A stretch of DNA of 47,493 nucleotides from Cyanobium sp. CZS25K (lineage in GTDB: Bacteria; Cyanobacteriota; Cyanobacteriia; PCC-6307; Cyanobiaceae). The position numbers and the translations under genes are program-made. Each line of letters starts with the position of its first letter. Position 1 is the stretch's first letter. This document shows positions 7,919 through 17,005 of the stretch, piece after piece. The notes below the pieces were generated by a model that saw only the letters and a list, made by a program, of their open reading frames with translations, searched no databases and had not been told where the DNA came from. The stretch is from the NCBI GenBank assembly GCA_030373325.1, contig JAUCZB010000021.1:1-47493 (forward strand), written 5' to 3'.

Positions 7919-9004
7919 ATGGCCACCAGCGACTACTTCCGCCCCGATTACCGTTCGGCCCGTGAGGCGTTCCTGGCGGCTGCCGTTGGCGCCGGCGCCC
8001 GGCTCAGCAGCCATGTCCTGCCCGATCACCGCGGCCCGGCCGGCGAGCCGCTCGCCATCGATGCGGCGGCCCTGGGCCCCGCCGAGCCCGAGTCCCTGCT
8101 GCTGCTGATCTCCGGCACCCACGGCGTGGAGGGCCTGGCCGGATCCGGTTGCCAGGTGGGCGTGTTGCTGGATGAACTCCACGGCGCCCTGCCGGCCGGC
8201 GGCGGGGCGCTGCTGATCCATGCCCTCAACCCCCATGGCTTCGCCTGGCTGCGCCGCGGCAACGAACACAACATCGATCTCAACCGCAACGGCCTCGACT
8301 TCCGCGGCCCCCTGCCCCAGAACCCGGCCTACGACGCCCTCCACGCCGCCCTGCTGCCCGGCGACTGGGACGGGCCCGAGCGGCAACGGGCCGACGCGCT
8401 GCTGGAGGCCTTCATACGCGGGCACGGGATGGCCGCCTACCAGGCGGCGCTGCAGCGCGGCCAGTACACCCATCCCACCGGCCTCTTCTACGGCGGCAGC
8501 CGCCCCAGCTGGTCGCTGTCCACCCTGGAGAAGATCCTCAGCGATCACCTCGGCCCGGCCTGCCGCCGCCTGGCGGTGATCGACCTGCACACCGGCCTGG
8601 GCCCCTGGGGCTACGGGGAGCTGATCGGCAGCGGCGCCACCGCCGACGACTGGGAGCGGCTGCAGCGCTGGTACGGCCCGGAGGTCACCCGGCCCGGCCT
8701 GGGCCCCTCCAGCTCGTCGGTGGTGTCGGGGTCGGTGCCTGAGTTTCTGCGCCGCATGTTCCCTGCGGTGGAGCTCACCGTTCTGGCCCTGGAGTTCGGC
8801 ACCCGGCCGATCGCTGAGGTGCTGGCGGCCCTGCGCGCCGATGCCTGGCTGCACGCCGTGCCCGATCGCCCCACCCCCCACCGGGAGGCGATCCGCCGCC
8901 AGGTCCGCGACGCCTTCCTGATCGACAGCCCCGCCTGGCGGGCCGCCGTCTACGGCCGCTGCGCCGACGTGGTGTTGCGGGCTTGTAGGGGGTTGGGGGG
9001 GTGA
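7919..9004 (+). CDS. DUF2817 / M14-like zinc carboxypeptidase family
   Basis: A 361-residue protein. I choose ATG 7919 (MATSDYFRPDY), because the upstream part of the open frame is the HsdR remnant, not DUF2817. The family core is present: LISGTHGVEGLAGSG (zinc-binding H and E), then NEHNIDLNRNGLDF with the conserved NxDLNRN, then VIDLHTGLGPWG (third zinc ligand H) and a late ELTVLALEFGT with the probable catalytic Glu. DUF2817 proteins resemble M14 metallocarboxypeptidases and are predicted amidohydrolases; the substrate is not known. There is no signal peptide, so it is probably cytoplasmic. It may use a promoter within the degraded R-M remnant. Confidence 0.85.
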   Translation: MATSDYFRPDYRSAREAFLAAAVGAGARLSSHVLPDHRGPAGEPLAIDAAALGPAEPESLLLLISGTHGVEGLAGSGCQVGVLLDELHGALPAGGGALLIHALNPHGFAWLRRGNEHNIDLNRNGLDFRGPLPQNPAYDALHAALLPGDWDGPERQRADALLEAFIRGHGMAAYQAALQRGQYTHPTGLFYGGSRPSWSLSTLEKILSDHLGPACRRLAVIDLHTGLGPWGYGELIGSGATADDWERLQRWYGPEVTRPGLGPSSSSVVSGSVPEFLRRMFPAVELTVLALEFGTRPIAEVLAALRADAWLHAVPDRPTPHREAIRRQVRDAFLIDSPAWRAAVYGRCADVVLRACRGLGG

Positions 9005-9061
9005 GCCGTAATCCCGCTTGCCAGCCGGCAGGATTGGGATGCCGATGACGGGGTGCTGGCC

Positions 9062-9325
9062 ATGGCGGTGATCTCAATCAAGTTGAGCGAGGCCCTTGAT
9101 GCCCAGCTCACGGAGCAGGCTCAACGGCGCCGTCTCAGCAAGTCGGAATTGGTTCGACGTGCATTGACGGCTTTTCTCCAATCCCCAGAGCCGGGCGTGG
9201 AAGACGCCGCACAACCCTCCGCGGCTGATCTGTTGGCCGATCTCGTGGGCTGTTGCGAAGGCGGGCCCGCCGATCTGTCAACCAACCCTGCGTTCCTGGC
9301 TGATTTCGGAGCCAATCTTTCCTGA
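9062..9325 (+). CDS. Ribbon-helix-helix antitoxin of a PIN pair
   Basis: An 87-residue protein from ATG 9062. The N-terminal 45 residues (VISIKLSEALDAQLTEQAQRRRLSKSELVRRALTAFL) are a CopG/MetJ-type ribbon-helix-helix DNA-binding domain: one beta strand and two helices with a typical RRLSKSELVR turn. The C-terminal part (SAADLLADLVGCCEGGPADLSTNP) is of the type that wraps the toxin. Its stop (9323-9325) overlaps the position where the PIN toxin would start, as in many VapBC-like operons. It should repress its own promoter. Confidence 0.8.
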   Translation: MAVISIKLSEALDAQLTEQAQRRRLSKSELVRRALTAFLQSPEPGVEDAAQPSAADLLADLVGCCEGGPADLSTNPAFLADFGANLS

Positions 9326-9729
9326 CAGCTCTCCTTGATACGGGCCCTTGGGTGCCGCTGTTGAGTCGCAACGACACCCATCACCGATGGGCTGTTGAGC
9401 AGTTCAGGCGATTGCCGCCTCCACTGCTGAGCTGTGAGGCAGTGGTTGCTGAGACCTGCTTTCTGCTCAGGCGCTCCGGTTTTGATCCTGCGTTGGCCCT
9501 GCAGTTCATCGAGCGAGGAGTCATTCAATTGCCGTTCGTGCTCCAGGAGCAGATTGGCTCTGTAAGTTCACTTTTCAAACGGTATGAGAATGTGCCTGCT
9601 TCCCTGGCGGATGCCGCATTGATTCGCCTGGCGGAGATCAACGACTCGCCGTTGCTTCTCACGACGGATAGTGACTTCCAGATCTATCGCCGTCATGGAA
9701 GGCAAATGATTCCTCTGGTACAGCCGTAG
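9322..9729 (+). CDS. PIN-domain toxin with non-canonical start
   Basis: A 135-residue PIN nuclease if translation starts at CTG 9322: LTALLDTGPWVPLLSRNDTH. Close relatives start MTALLDTGP, so the CTGA at 9322-9325 occupies the place of an ATGA overlap with the antitoxin stop. The acidic PIN residues are all there: D in LLDTG, E in VVAETCF, D in SLADAAL and D in TTDSDF. The first in-frame GTG (9352) comes after the first catalytic Asp, so starting there would give an inactive enzyme. Either the toxin uses CTG at low efficiency or an A-to-C change has silenced it. Confidence 0.75.
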   Translation: MTALLDTGPWVPLLSRNDTHHRWAVEQFRRLPPPLLSCEAVVAETCFLLRRSGFDPALALQFIERGVIQLPFVLQEQIGSVSSLFKRYENVPASLADAALIRLAEINDSPLLLTTDSDFQIYRRHGRQMIPLVQP

Positions 9730-9808
9730 ACGTTTTCTGTTCGCCATCGATGGGGGCGGCCCTGGGCACCGCGGGGGCCAGAGTGGACCTCCCCGGCCCC
9801 CCTGCCCG

Positions 9809-10165
9809 ATGCGATCTCCCCTGGCGGCCCTGTGCGCCGTTGCCGCCCTGGTGATCCCAGCGATCCCAACGGCCCAGGCCCAGACCGCCTGGCAGACCTG
9901 CCGCTTCAACGGCCGCGCCGAAGCTTGCCTGGTGGCGGGCGGCTCCACCTCGTTCACGGTCACCTTCCGCTCCGACGGCAAGCAGATCGAGATGGAGAAG
10001 GTCGGCGAGCCCTGGACCTGCGGCCAGCGGGATCAGGAGGAATGTGGCAAGTTGCTGATCACCGAGCCCAGCAATGGCCGCACCACCCTGGCCACCTACC
10101 GGCAGACTGCCTCCACGTTCCTGGTGCGCAGTGAGCGGGGCAACACCTACACGATTCCCTTCTGA
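9809..10165 (+). CDS. Small exported protein of unknown function
   Basis: A 118-residue protein from ATG 9809 with a signal peptide ([20 protein letters not shown], cleavage near AQAQTA). The mature part is beta-rich and has four cysteines: QTCRF, EACLV, WTCGQ and EECGK, probably two disulfides. It ends [12 protein letters not shown]. No family recognised. It sits in the same orientation 35 bp before the DUF1348 gene, whose start at 10200 allows a common transcript. Confidence 0.6.
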   Translation: MRSPLAALCAVAALVIPAIPTAQAQTAWQTCRFNGRAEACLVAGGSTSFTVTFRSDGKQIEMEKVGEPWTCGQRDQEECGKLLITEPSNGRTTLATYRQTASTFLVRSERGNTYTIPF

Positions 10166-10199
10166 ATTAGCCTGCGCACGCCGTGGAAGGGCTGCTCTG

Positions 10200-10691
10200 A
10201 TGACCGCTCCAGTGACCGCTCCAGAAGCCCCCAGGCCTCCCTTTCCCCCCTTCGATGCCGAATCGGCGGCCACCAAAGTGCGCCTGGCTGAGGATGCCTG
10301 GAATGGCCGTGATCCGGAACGGGTGGCGCTGGCCTACAGTCCGGACAGCGTCTGGCGCAACCGGGCCGAGTTCGTCAGCGGCCGCGAGGCCATCCAGCAG
10401 TTTCTGACCCGTAAGTGGGCCAAGGAGCTCGACTACCGCCTGATCAAGGAACTCTGGGCCTTCCACGGCAACCGCATCGCCGTGCGTTTCGCCTACGAAT
10501 GGCACGACGATTCCGGCCAGTGGTTCCGTGCCTACGGCAATGAAAACTGGGAGTTTGATGCCCAGGGGTTCATGCACACGCGCATCGCCAGCATCAACGA
10601 TCTGCCGATCAAGGAGAGCGAGAGGAAGTACCACTGGCCGCTCGGTCGCCGCCCGGACGATCATCCGGGCCTGTCCGATCTGGGCCTCTGA
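10200..10691 (+). CDS. DUF1348 / NTF2-like (SnoaL-like) protein
   Basis: A 163-residue protein from ATG 10200 ([19 protein letters not shown]). The fingerprint of the DUF1348 branch of the NTF2-like fold is clear: [59 protein letters not shown], then [20 protein letters not shown] and the end [13 protein letters not shown]. These are cytoplasmic cone-shaped alpha+beta proteins with a ligand pocket; the biochemical role of DUF1348 is not established. The frame extends upstream to 10074 but that part overlaps the preceding gene. Confidence 0.85.
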   Translation: MTAPVTAPEAPRPPFPPFDAESAATKVRLAEDAWNGRDPERVALAYSPDSVWRNRAEFVSGREAIQQFLTRKWAKELDYRLIKELWAFHGNRIAVRFAYEWHDDSGQWFRAYGNENWEFDAQGFMHTRIASINDLPIKESERKYHWPLGRRPDDHPGLSDLGL

Positions 10692-10784
10692 GTCCCGTGG
10701 GCCCTGGTCGTCAGCCGGGAGCCATCGGGGCGGGCGCGCCGGCGGGACCATCGTTAAGGTCTGAGGAATGTGTCGTGGCGTGGC

Positions 10785-11621
10785 ATGGACGAGAAGCTCG
10801 TTTTCGTGAGCGTGGGCGCCACCGCCACGCCGGAGCAGGAATCCTTCGTGCGATTGATCGAGGATCGCCTGCGCAGTGAATCCCTGATTCCTAAAACCGT
10901 CGGCCGCAACACCTTCAGCGCCGATGCACCGCTGAAGGCCATCACCGAGTTGATGGAGCACTGTTCCGGAATCGTCGTCATCGCCCTGGAGCGCAGCTTC
11001 TTTCCCGCCGGCATCGACAAGCGCGGCGGCCCGCGCCAGGCCAGCCTCGCCGAGGTGCGCCTGCCCACCCCCTGGAATCACATCGAGGCGGCGATGGCCT
11101 ACACGAAGCATCTGCCACTGCTCGTGATCGTCGAGGCAGGGCTGAAAGCCGAGGGCCTGCTGGAGCCCGGTTACGACTGGTACGTCCAGACCCTGCCCCT
11201 GGAGGCGACGGCGCTGGGCTCCAATGAGTTCAACGGGGTGCTGGCCGACTGGAAGGAGAAGGTGCTGGCGCTGGAGCTGGAGCCGCGCCGTTCCCAGGCC
11301 CTCAATCCGGCCGAGCTGTCCATCGCCGACCTGATCGGGGCCCTGCGGCCGGTGCAGCTGTGGAGTGTGGCGATCGCCCTGGCCGGCCTGCTGGCGGGGG
11401 CCTTCAGCCTCGGAGCCCGCTTGGTTCCTCCTATGAAAGAGAGGTCCCAGGCAGGCAAGGCCTCTCTGATGCAGGCCCCAGACTGGGGAGCTGTCGGCTC
11501 AGGCCGTCCCTGTGCCCTGCCGCTCGAGCACACCCACACAGCGCCCGCACAGGCTGGGATGGCTGGCGTGGGTGCCGATGTCGTCCTCGTGGTGCCAGCA
11601 GCGCTCGCACTTGCTACCTGA
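10785..11621 (+). CDS. TIR-like cytoplasmic domain with C-terminal membrane anchor
   Basis: A 278-residue protein from ATG 10785 (MDEKLVFVSVGATATPEQES). The N-terminal ~180 residues alternate strand and helix: KLVFVSVGAT, then SFVRLIEDRLRSESLIPKTV, SGIVVIALERSFFP, TPWNHIEAAMAYTKHLPLLV and LEPGYDWYVQTLPLE. The order (strand, helix, GIVVIALER, WNHIEAAMAY with an acidic residue, PLLVIVE) resembles TIR-like or nucleoside-deoxyribosyltransferase-like folds, with E in HIEAA a candidate catalytic residue. A single membrane segment follows (VAIALAGLLAGAFSLGA, about 190-206). The last ~70 residues look unstructured and run 123 bp into the 3' end of ileS on the other strand. Substrate and role unknown; an NAD-hydrolase or signal-sensing role is only a guess. 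Confidence 0.6.
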   Translation: MDEKLVFVSVGATATPEQESFVRLIEDRLRSESLIPKTVGRNTFSADAPLKAITELMEHCSGIVVIALERSFFPAGIDKRGGPRQASLAEVRLPTPWNHIEAAMAYTKHLPLLVIVEAGLKAEGLLEPGYDWYVQTLPLEATALGSNEFNGVLADWKEKVLALELEPRRSQALNPAELSIADLIGALRPVQLWSVAIALAGLLAGAFSLGARLVPPMKERSQAGKASLMQAPDWGAVGSGRPCALPLEHTHTAPAQAGMAGVGADVVLVVPAALALAT

Positions 11622-14411
11622 TGCACGGGCGATCCGTACCGTGACTCCCTCCTCCTCGATCGCCGCCAGGGGGGCCTCCAGCGGCTGGCCGCCGAGCCGC
11701 AGGCCCGACACCAGCAGCCAGTCGGCCAGGTTGTCGACTTCGGGATGGGGACTGGCGTCCACCAGGGCCAGGGCCTCTCCCAGGGGCGCCGCCTCCTCCA
11801 GCTCCAGCTGCACCTGGGCCTCAAGGGAGGCGCCCAGTTCCCCGCGGCCACGGCAGCCCTCCAGCACCCGGTTCACCTGGGCGCGCAGCTCCAGGATCCG
11901 CTGCATCGGCGTCACCAGCTCCGGTGCCGCCCAGGCGTCCGGCACCGTGGGCCAACCCCGCTCGAACACCGAGGCCTCCGCCACCGGGTAGGGCAGGTTC
12001 TGCCAGATGTCCTCGGCCATGTGGCAGAGCACCGGTGCGATCAGTCCCGCGAGGCGCTCCACCACCAGGTGCAGCACCGTCTGGCAGCTGCGCCGCCGGA
12101 CGTCGCCGGCTGCACTCACGTAGAGGCGGTCCTTGGCGATGTCGAGATAGACGTTGGAGAGATCCACCACGCAGAAGTTCTGCAGGGCCTGGAAGAAGCG
12201 GTAGAACTCGTAGCGCTCGAAATCGGCACTCACCTCCTCAATCAGGCTGGCGGTGCGCTGCAGCATCCAGCGATCCAGCAGGGGCAGATCACAGGTCGCC
12301 ACGGCATGCTCCACCGGCACGAAATCGTGCAGGTTGCCCAGCAGATAGCGGGCCGTGTTGCGCACCTTGCGATACACGTCCGCCAGCTGTTTGACGATCC
12401 CAGGCCCCAGCGGCACGTCGGCGGAGTAATCCACCGAGCTCACCCACAGCCGCAGCACGTCGGCGCCGTAGGCCGGCTCCTGATTCTCGTTCCTGCCGCC
12501 CTCCACAAGAACAACGGGGTCCACCACGTTGCCCAGGGACTTGCTCATCTTGCGGCCCTTCTCATCAAGGGTGAAGCCGTGGGTGAGCACCCGGCGGTAG
12601 GGGGCCTGGCCGTTCACGGCCACCGAGGTGAGCAGGCTGCTCTGGAACCAGCCCCGGTGCTGGTCGGAGCCCTCCAGATAGAGGTCGGCGGGGTAGCCCA
12701 GCCCCCGGCCCTCCAGCACGGCGGCCCAGGAGGAGCCCGAGTCGAACCAGACATCCATGGTGTCGGTGCCCTTGCGCCACAGCTCGGCCTGGTCGGCCCA
12801 GGCCGGCGGCAGCAGGCCCGCCTCGTCCCGCTCCCACCAGACATCGGCGCCGTGCTCGGCGATCAGGGCCTCGGCGTGGGCCAGGGTGTCGGCGTTGAGC
12901 AGCACCTCGCCGGTGGTGCGGTGATAAAAGACCGGAATCGGCACCCCCCAGGAGCGCTGGCGGGAGATGCACCAGTCGCCCCGCTCCCGCACCATGGCCT
13001 CGATGCGGTTGCGGCCGCTGGCGGGCAGCCACTCCACCGCCGCGATCGCCTCCAGGGCCTGGGCGCGGAAGCCGTCGACGGAGGCGAACCACTGTTCGGT
13101 GGCCCGGAAGATCGTCGGTTTCTTGGTGCGCCAGTCGTAGGGATAGCGGTGTTCGTAGCGCTGTTCGGCCAGCAGCAGCCCGGCATCCCGCAGGGCGGTG
13201 ATGATCGCCGGGTTGGCGTCCTTGAGCACGTTCAGCCCGGCGAAGGGGCCGGCTTCGGCGGTGAGGGTGCCGGCCTCATCCACCGGGCAGAGCACCGGCA
13301 GGCCGTACTTGGTTCCGGTGTGGAAGTCGTCAACCCCGTGGCCCGGGGCCGTGTGCACCAGGCCGGTGCCGGTCTCGGTGGTGATGTAGTCACCCCCGAT
13401 GACCACGGGGCTGGTGCGGTCCAGCAGGGGATGGCGGTACTGGATCCCCTCCAGCTGGGCCCCCTTGAGGGTGAGCAGCGGTTCGAGCGGGCGCTCCAGG
13501 CTGGTGCGCAGCCGCTCCACCAGTTGGGAGGCCACCACCAGGTAGCGGGGGGTGCCGCCGTTGGTGGTGCCGTCGCGGCAGATGGCGTAATCGAGCTGGC
13601 CATTCACCGACACCGCCAGGTTGGCCGGCAGGGTCCAGGGGGTGGTGGTCCAGATGGCCACGAACAGCTGTTCCCGGTGGGCCGCATCGGTGGGACCGTC
13701 GATGCCGGCGTCCGCCATGATCCCAGCGAGGGTTTCCGGCAGCTCCACCACCGGGAAAGCCACGTAGACGCTGGGCGAGGTGTGGCCGTCCGGGTACTCC
13801 AGTTCGGCCTCGGCCAGGGCGGTGCGGGAGCTGGGGCTCCAGTGCACGGGCTTGAGGCCGCGGTAGATGTGGCCGGCCAGAACCATCTGGCCGAAGACCC
13901 CGATCTGGGCGGCCTCGTAGGACTTCTGAAGCGTCAGATAGGGCTCGTCCCAGTCGGCCCAGATGCCCCAGCGCCGGAAACCGCTCTTCTGGGCCTCCAC
14001 CTGCTCGAGGGCGTAGGCATGGGCCCGGCGGCGCAGCGCGATGGGGGTCAGTCCCCGCCGCTCCTCGCCGCTCAGGCTCTGCAGCACCTTCAGTTCGATC
14101 GGCAGCCCATGGCAATCCCAGCCCGGCACGAACCGGGCCCGGCGACCCTGCAGCAGGGCGTGCTTGTTGATGATGTCCTTGAGGATCTTGTTGAGGGCAT
14201 GGCCCACATGCAGGGCGCCGTTGGCATAGGGAGGCCCGTCGTGAAGGGTGAAGGGTTCGCCCGGGTTGCCGCGGCTCAGCCGCCCGTAGAGATCCCGCGC
14301 CTTCCAGAAGGCCTGCAGTTCCGGCTCCCGCACCCTGGCGTTCGCCCGCATGGCGAAGGGCGTCTGCAGCAGGTTGAGCGTGTCCTTGTAGGACGCCGGG
14401 CTTGCCGTCAC
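11499..14411 (-). CDS. ileS: Isoleucyl-tRNA synthetase
   Basis: A 970-residue cytoplasmic enzyme that charges tRNA-Ile and edits misactivated Val. The start is GTG 14411 (VTASPASYKDTLNLL), which matches the N-terminus of cyanobacterial IleS; the open frame continues upstream but overlaps the Ycf66-like gene. Class I signature motifs are visible: GPPYANGALHVGHALNK (HIGH), the CP1 editing region with TTPWTLPANLAVS, and GRKMSKSLGN (KMSKS). The C-terminal zinc-binding module is present (CERCWHHEDDIG ... CGRC). Length is typical. It follows the Ycf66-like gene by 25 bp on the same strand, probably one transcript. Its 3' end is overlapped antisense by the TIR-like gene. Confidence 0.97.
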   Translation of the reverse strand: MTASPASYKDTLNLLQTPFAMRANARVREPELQAFWKARDLYGRLSRGNPGEPFTLHDGPPYANGALHVGHALNKILKDIINKHALLQGRRARFVPGWDCHGLPIELKVLQSLSGEERRGLTPIALRRRAHAYALEQVEAQKSGFRRWGIWADWDEPYLTLQKSYEAAQIGVFGQMVLAGHIYRGLKPVHWSPSSRTALAEAELEYPDGHTSPSVYVAFPVVELPETLAGIMADAGIDGPTDAAHREQLFVAIWTTTPWTLPANLAVSVNGQLDYAICRDGTTNGGTPRYLVVASQLVERLRTSLERPLEPLLTLKGAQLEGIQYRHPLLDRTSPVVIGGDYITTETGTGLVHTAPGHGVDDFHTGTKYGLPVLCPVDEAGTLTAEAGPFAGLNVLKDANPAIITALRDAGLLLAEQRYEHRYPYDWRTKKPTIFRATEQWFASVDGFRAQALEAIAAVEWLPASGRNRIEAMVRERGDWCISRQRSWGVPIPVFYHRTTGEVLLNADTLAHAEALIAEHGADVWWERDEAGLLPPAWADQAELWRKGTDTMDVWFDSGSSWAAVLEGRGLGYPADLYLEGSDQHRGWFQSSLLTSVAVNGQAPYRRVLTHGFTLDEKGRKMSKSLGNVVDPVVLVEGGRNENQEPAYGADVLRLWVSSVDYSADVPLGPGIVKQLADVYRKVRNTARYLLGNLHDFVPVEHAVATCDLPLLDRWMLQRTASLIEEVSADFERYEFYRFFQALQNFCVVDLSNVYLDIAKDRLYVSAAGDVRRRSCQTVLHLVVERLAGLIAPVLCHMAEDIWQNLPYPVAEASVFERGWPTVPDAWAAPELVTPMQRILELRAQVNRVLEGCRGRGELGASLEAQVQLELEEAAPLGEALALVDASPHPEVDNLADWLLVSGLRLGGQPLEAPLAAIEEEGVTVRIARASGSKCERCWHHEDDIGTHASHPSLCGRCVGVLERQGTGTA

Positions 14412-14436
14412 GTCGCCGGGGAGCGAGAAGGCTGGA

Positions 14437-15126
14437 TTATCCCGCCTCGCCGACACCCTCCCCTGCGTCTGGGGGGGCGGGGGCGGTGCCGTCGGGCACT
14501 TCCTCAGGCCTCTCGGCACTGGCCGCGGTCGGCGCGGGTTCTGGAAGGGCCTGCTCCAGCAGGGCGTCGATCTCCTCGAAGCCGCTGACCACCAGGACGG
14601 GGTCCGCCAGCTCCCCCGTCCCTGCTGTCTCATCTGCCGCAGGCTCTGCCTCGATCGCGGTGGCGTCGGGCTCCGGCCGCACCCAGCGTTTGGTGCTGGT
14701 GGGGCGGGCTGAGCGCCGTTCCGCCAGCCAGGCCCCCAGTCCGGTGATCAGGCCGCTGGCCAGCTCCAGCAGGCGGGCCAGGGAAGCCCCGAGCTGCCCC
14801 AGACTCGTCCGCCAGCGCTCCCATGACCAGAGTCGCTGACGTTCCTCCTCGCTGAGCACCCGCCAGCGGGCCTGGCCCACCTCCACGCCGAGCCGGCCGA
14901 TCAGCAGGCCGCCGCACAGCACCGCCAGCATCGGCGCGCCGGTGAGCCGCTCGGCGCTGGTGACCAGCACCAGGCCCAGCAGCAGCACCACCGCCCCCCA
15001 GACCGAATCCCTGGCCCGACTGAGTTCGGCGGCCAGCAGGGGCAGCAGCAGCAGCAGCAACCCCAGCAGCAGGGCCAGGAAGCCTCCGAGGGTGGCGAGC
15101 ATGGCCAGGACAACGTCTTTGCCCAT
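14437..15126 (-). CDS. Ycf66-family membrane protein
   Basis: A 229-residue protein from ATG 15126 (MGKDVVLAMLATLGGFLALL). Hydrophobic segments: about 8-31, 39-56 and 62-75 (GAPMLAVLCGGLLIGRLGVE). The SVWGAVVLLLGLVLVTSAER stretch is what I remember from picocyanobacterial Ycf66-like proteins. The second half is soluble, acidic and Ala/Pro-rich with the segment PVLVVSGFEEIDALLEQAL, then low-complexity E/P/A to the end. Function of Ycf66 is unknown. It precedes ileS closely. The frame could be extended to 15339, but that crosses the tRNA-Leu gene on the other strand, so I reject the longer start. Confidence 0.65.
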   Translation of the reverse strand: MGKDVVLAMLATLGGFLALLLGLLLLLLPLLAAELSRARDSVWGAVVLLLGLVLVTSAERLTGAPMLAVLCGGLLIGRLGVEVGQARWRVLSEEERQRLWSWERWRTSLGQLGASLARLLELASGLITGLGAWLAERRSARPTSTKRWVRPEPDATAIEAEPAADETAGTGELADPVLVVSGFEEIDALLEQALPEPAPTAASAERPEEVPDGTAPAPPDAGEGVGEAG

Positions 15127-15193
15127 TCTGGGCGGTGAGGTTGGGGCTCCTTCGTGCAGATGGCAACGGCGCCTCTGCTTAGAGTTGGTCAGC

Positions 15194-15275
<82 letters not shown>

Positions 15276-15366
15276 TCGCTGACGGTCGGTTCTGCCCTCG
15301 CATTGATCCCCCGCCAGTTCGTCCTTTGCGAGGCGACATCTACGCTTCAACTCACTGGACAGACGT

Positions 15367-16920
15367 ATGAAGTGCCCTCCTCTCCGCCCTCTCACGGCGC
15401 TGCTCGTGGGTGTGGGGTCGCTGCTGGCGGGGGCGCCTGTGCGGGCCCTGGAGCAGATCCAGGTGAACCTTCCCCTGATCGAGACGCCTTTCACGATCCA
15501 GCTGAAGGAGCTCAGGGATCAGGGCAGCCTGCTGTCCGGCGACAGCGATCTCGCCCAGCTTGACCGGGCGACCAACGGGGCGATCGGTCGCAAGCTGGTC
15601 AAGGCCTTCCAGACCCCCCTCCCCCTGCCGGTCAAGGCCTTCGCCGAGCAGTCGGTCGGCTCGCCCCTCGTCAACCAGGTGCTGCTGCTGCTCTCGTCCG
15701 TGGTGGTGGTCGAAGGGCTGCCCCTGCCGATCGACGCCGGGGCACTGGCGGCCTCGTTGGCGGCCAGTCAGGAGAAGGGCCCGCTGAACCTGCTGGAGGT
15801 GCTGGAGGCCCTGCCTGGAAGGAGTGCCACGGTCGACCTGCAGCGGGTGATCTTCGCTATCGATCGGGTCACCGATCAACAGCGTGAGGGCAACACCCTT
15901 GTCGACTCGCTTCCGGCCGCCGGGATCAGTCCGGCTCTGCGCCAGGCCGGTCCGCTGGCGGTGAAGCGTCAGGAGCTGGCGATCCCCGTCCAGCACCGCC
16001 CCAAGCCCCTGCAGGTGGTCACGATCCAGCCCGAGACCGGCGCCAATGGGCGCCTCGTGGTGATCTCCCATGGCCTCTGGGACGACCCGGAGAGCTTCGA
16101 AGGTTGGGGCCGCCACCTGGCCAGCCATGGTTACACCGTGCTCCTGCCCCGCCACCCCGGCAGCGACAGGTCGCAGCAGCAGGCCATGCTCTCCGGCCAG
16201 ATGCCCCCGCCCAGCCCCGAGGACCTGCGGCTGCGGCCGATGGACGTGACCTCCGTCATCGACGCGGCCGCGGCGGGCAGCCTGCAACTGCCGGCTGGGC
16301 TGCGCACCGACAGCGTCGTGGCGATGGGCCAGTCCTACGGTGCCACCACGGTGCTGCAGCTGGCCGGGGCCCGTCCCAGCGCCACGCTGCTGAAACGCTT
16401 CTGCAGCGATGTGAGGAACCCGGCCCGGAACGTCAGCTGGGTCTTGCAGTGCAGTTTCCTAACCTCGGCCAACCAGGCCGACCTGGCCGACCCCCGGGTC
16501 AAGGCGGTGGTGGCGGTCAGTCCGCCGATGTCGCTGCTGTTCGACCAGGGCGCGGCCCGGGCCATGAACGGCCGGGTGCTGCTGGTGAGCGGCAGCCGCG
16601 ACTGGGTGGTGCCCTCGGGCCCGGAGGCCCTCATGCCCATGGCCAGAGAGGCGCGCAATGTGGGAGGCGGCCACCGGGTGGTGCTGGCCAGGGATGGCGA
16701 TCACTTCAACCTGCGCTCCCACTTCAAAGAGGGCGGTGGGGCCCTGCGAGGGTTGCTGCTGGCCTGGACCGACAGTGCCTTTGCCGCCGGTGCCGCTGCG
16801 GCCCCGGGACCGGACGCCCCGTCACTGCTGCCGCCCGATGGCTGGGGAGACACGGAGTTCCCCCTGGTGGACATCACCACCACCCTGCGCACGCTGCCGC
16901 TCGGTGCCGATCCGCTGTGA
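15367..16920 (+). CDS. Exported alpha/beta hydrolase with DUF1400 domain
   Basis: A 517-residue protein from ATG 15367 with a signal peptide (LTALLVGVGSLLAGAPVRAL). Residues about 25-190 match the cyanobacterial DUF1400 region (IQVNLPLIETPFTIQLKEL, LVDSLP). The catalytic domain follows: VVISHGLWDDPESFEGWGRH (oxyanion-hole strand), GQSYGATTVLQL with the nucleophile Ser in GxSxG, an acid candidate in LVSGSRDWVVPSG, and a His in ARDGDHFNLRSHF. This fits an exported esterase/lipase-like enzyme; the substrate is unknown. It is followed 85 bp later by crtR in the same direction. Confidence 0.85.
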   Translation: MKCPPLRPLTALLVGVGSLLAGAPVRALEQIQVNLPLIETPFTIQLKELRDQGSLLSGDSDLAQLDRATNGAIGRKLVKAFQTPLPLPVKAFAEQSVGSPLVNQVLLLLSSVVVVEGLPLPIDAGALAASLAASQEKGPLNLLEVLEALPGRSATVDLQRVIFAIDRVTDQQREGNTLVDSLPAAGISPALRQAGPLAVKRQELAIPVQHRPKPLQVVTIQPETGANGRLVVISHGLWDDPESFEGWGRHLASHGYTVLLPRHPGSDRSQQQAMLSGQMPPPSPEDLRLRPMDVTSVIDAAAAGSLQLPAGLRTDSVVAMGQSYGATTVLQLAGARPSATLLKRFCSDVRNPARNVSWVLQCSFLTSANQADLADPRVKAVVAVSPPMSLLFDQGAARAMNGRVLLVSGSRDWVVPSGPEALMPMAREARNVGGGHRVVLARDGDHFNLRSHFKEGGGALRGLLLAWTDSAFAAGAAAAPGPDAPSLLPPDGWGDTEFPLVDITTTLRTLPLGADPL

Positions 16921-17005
16921 CACGTCCCTCCCGGACCCTGTCGCGCCGCCCAGGCGTCTTCCGTAATCTGGGGCCTCGCTCGGGAATCCGGACCTGGCCC
17001 AGGCC

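Noticed and set aside
7184..8881. A 565-codon minus-strand frame across the AlbA_2 and DUF2817 genes
   Set aside because: Antisense shadow; composition is Gly/Ala/Gln-rich and it runs through two unrelated plus-strand genes.
11745..14588. A 947-codon open frame on the plus strand opposite ileS
   Set aside because: It is a GC-rich shadow of ileS, whose own frame carries HIGH, KMSKS and the zinc module; the plus frame is low complexity (G, H, Q, A-rich) with no domain.
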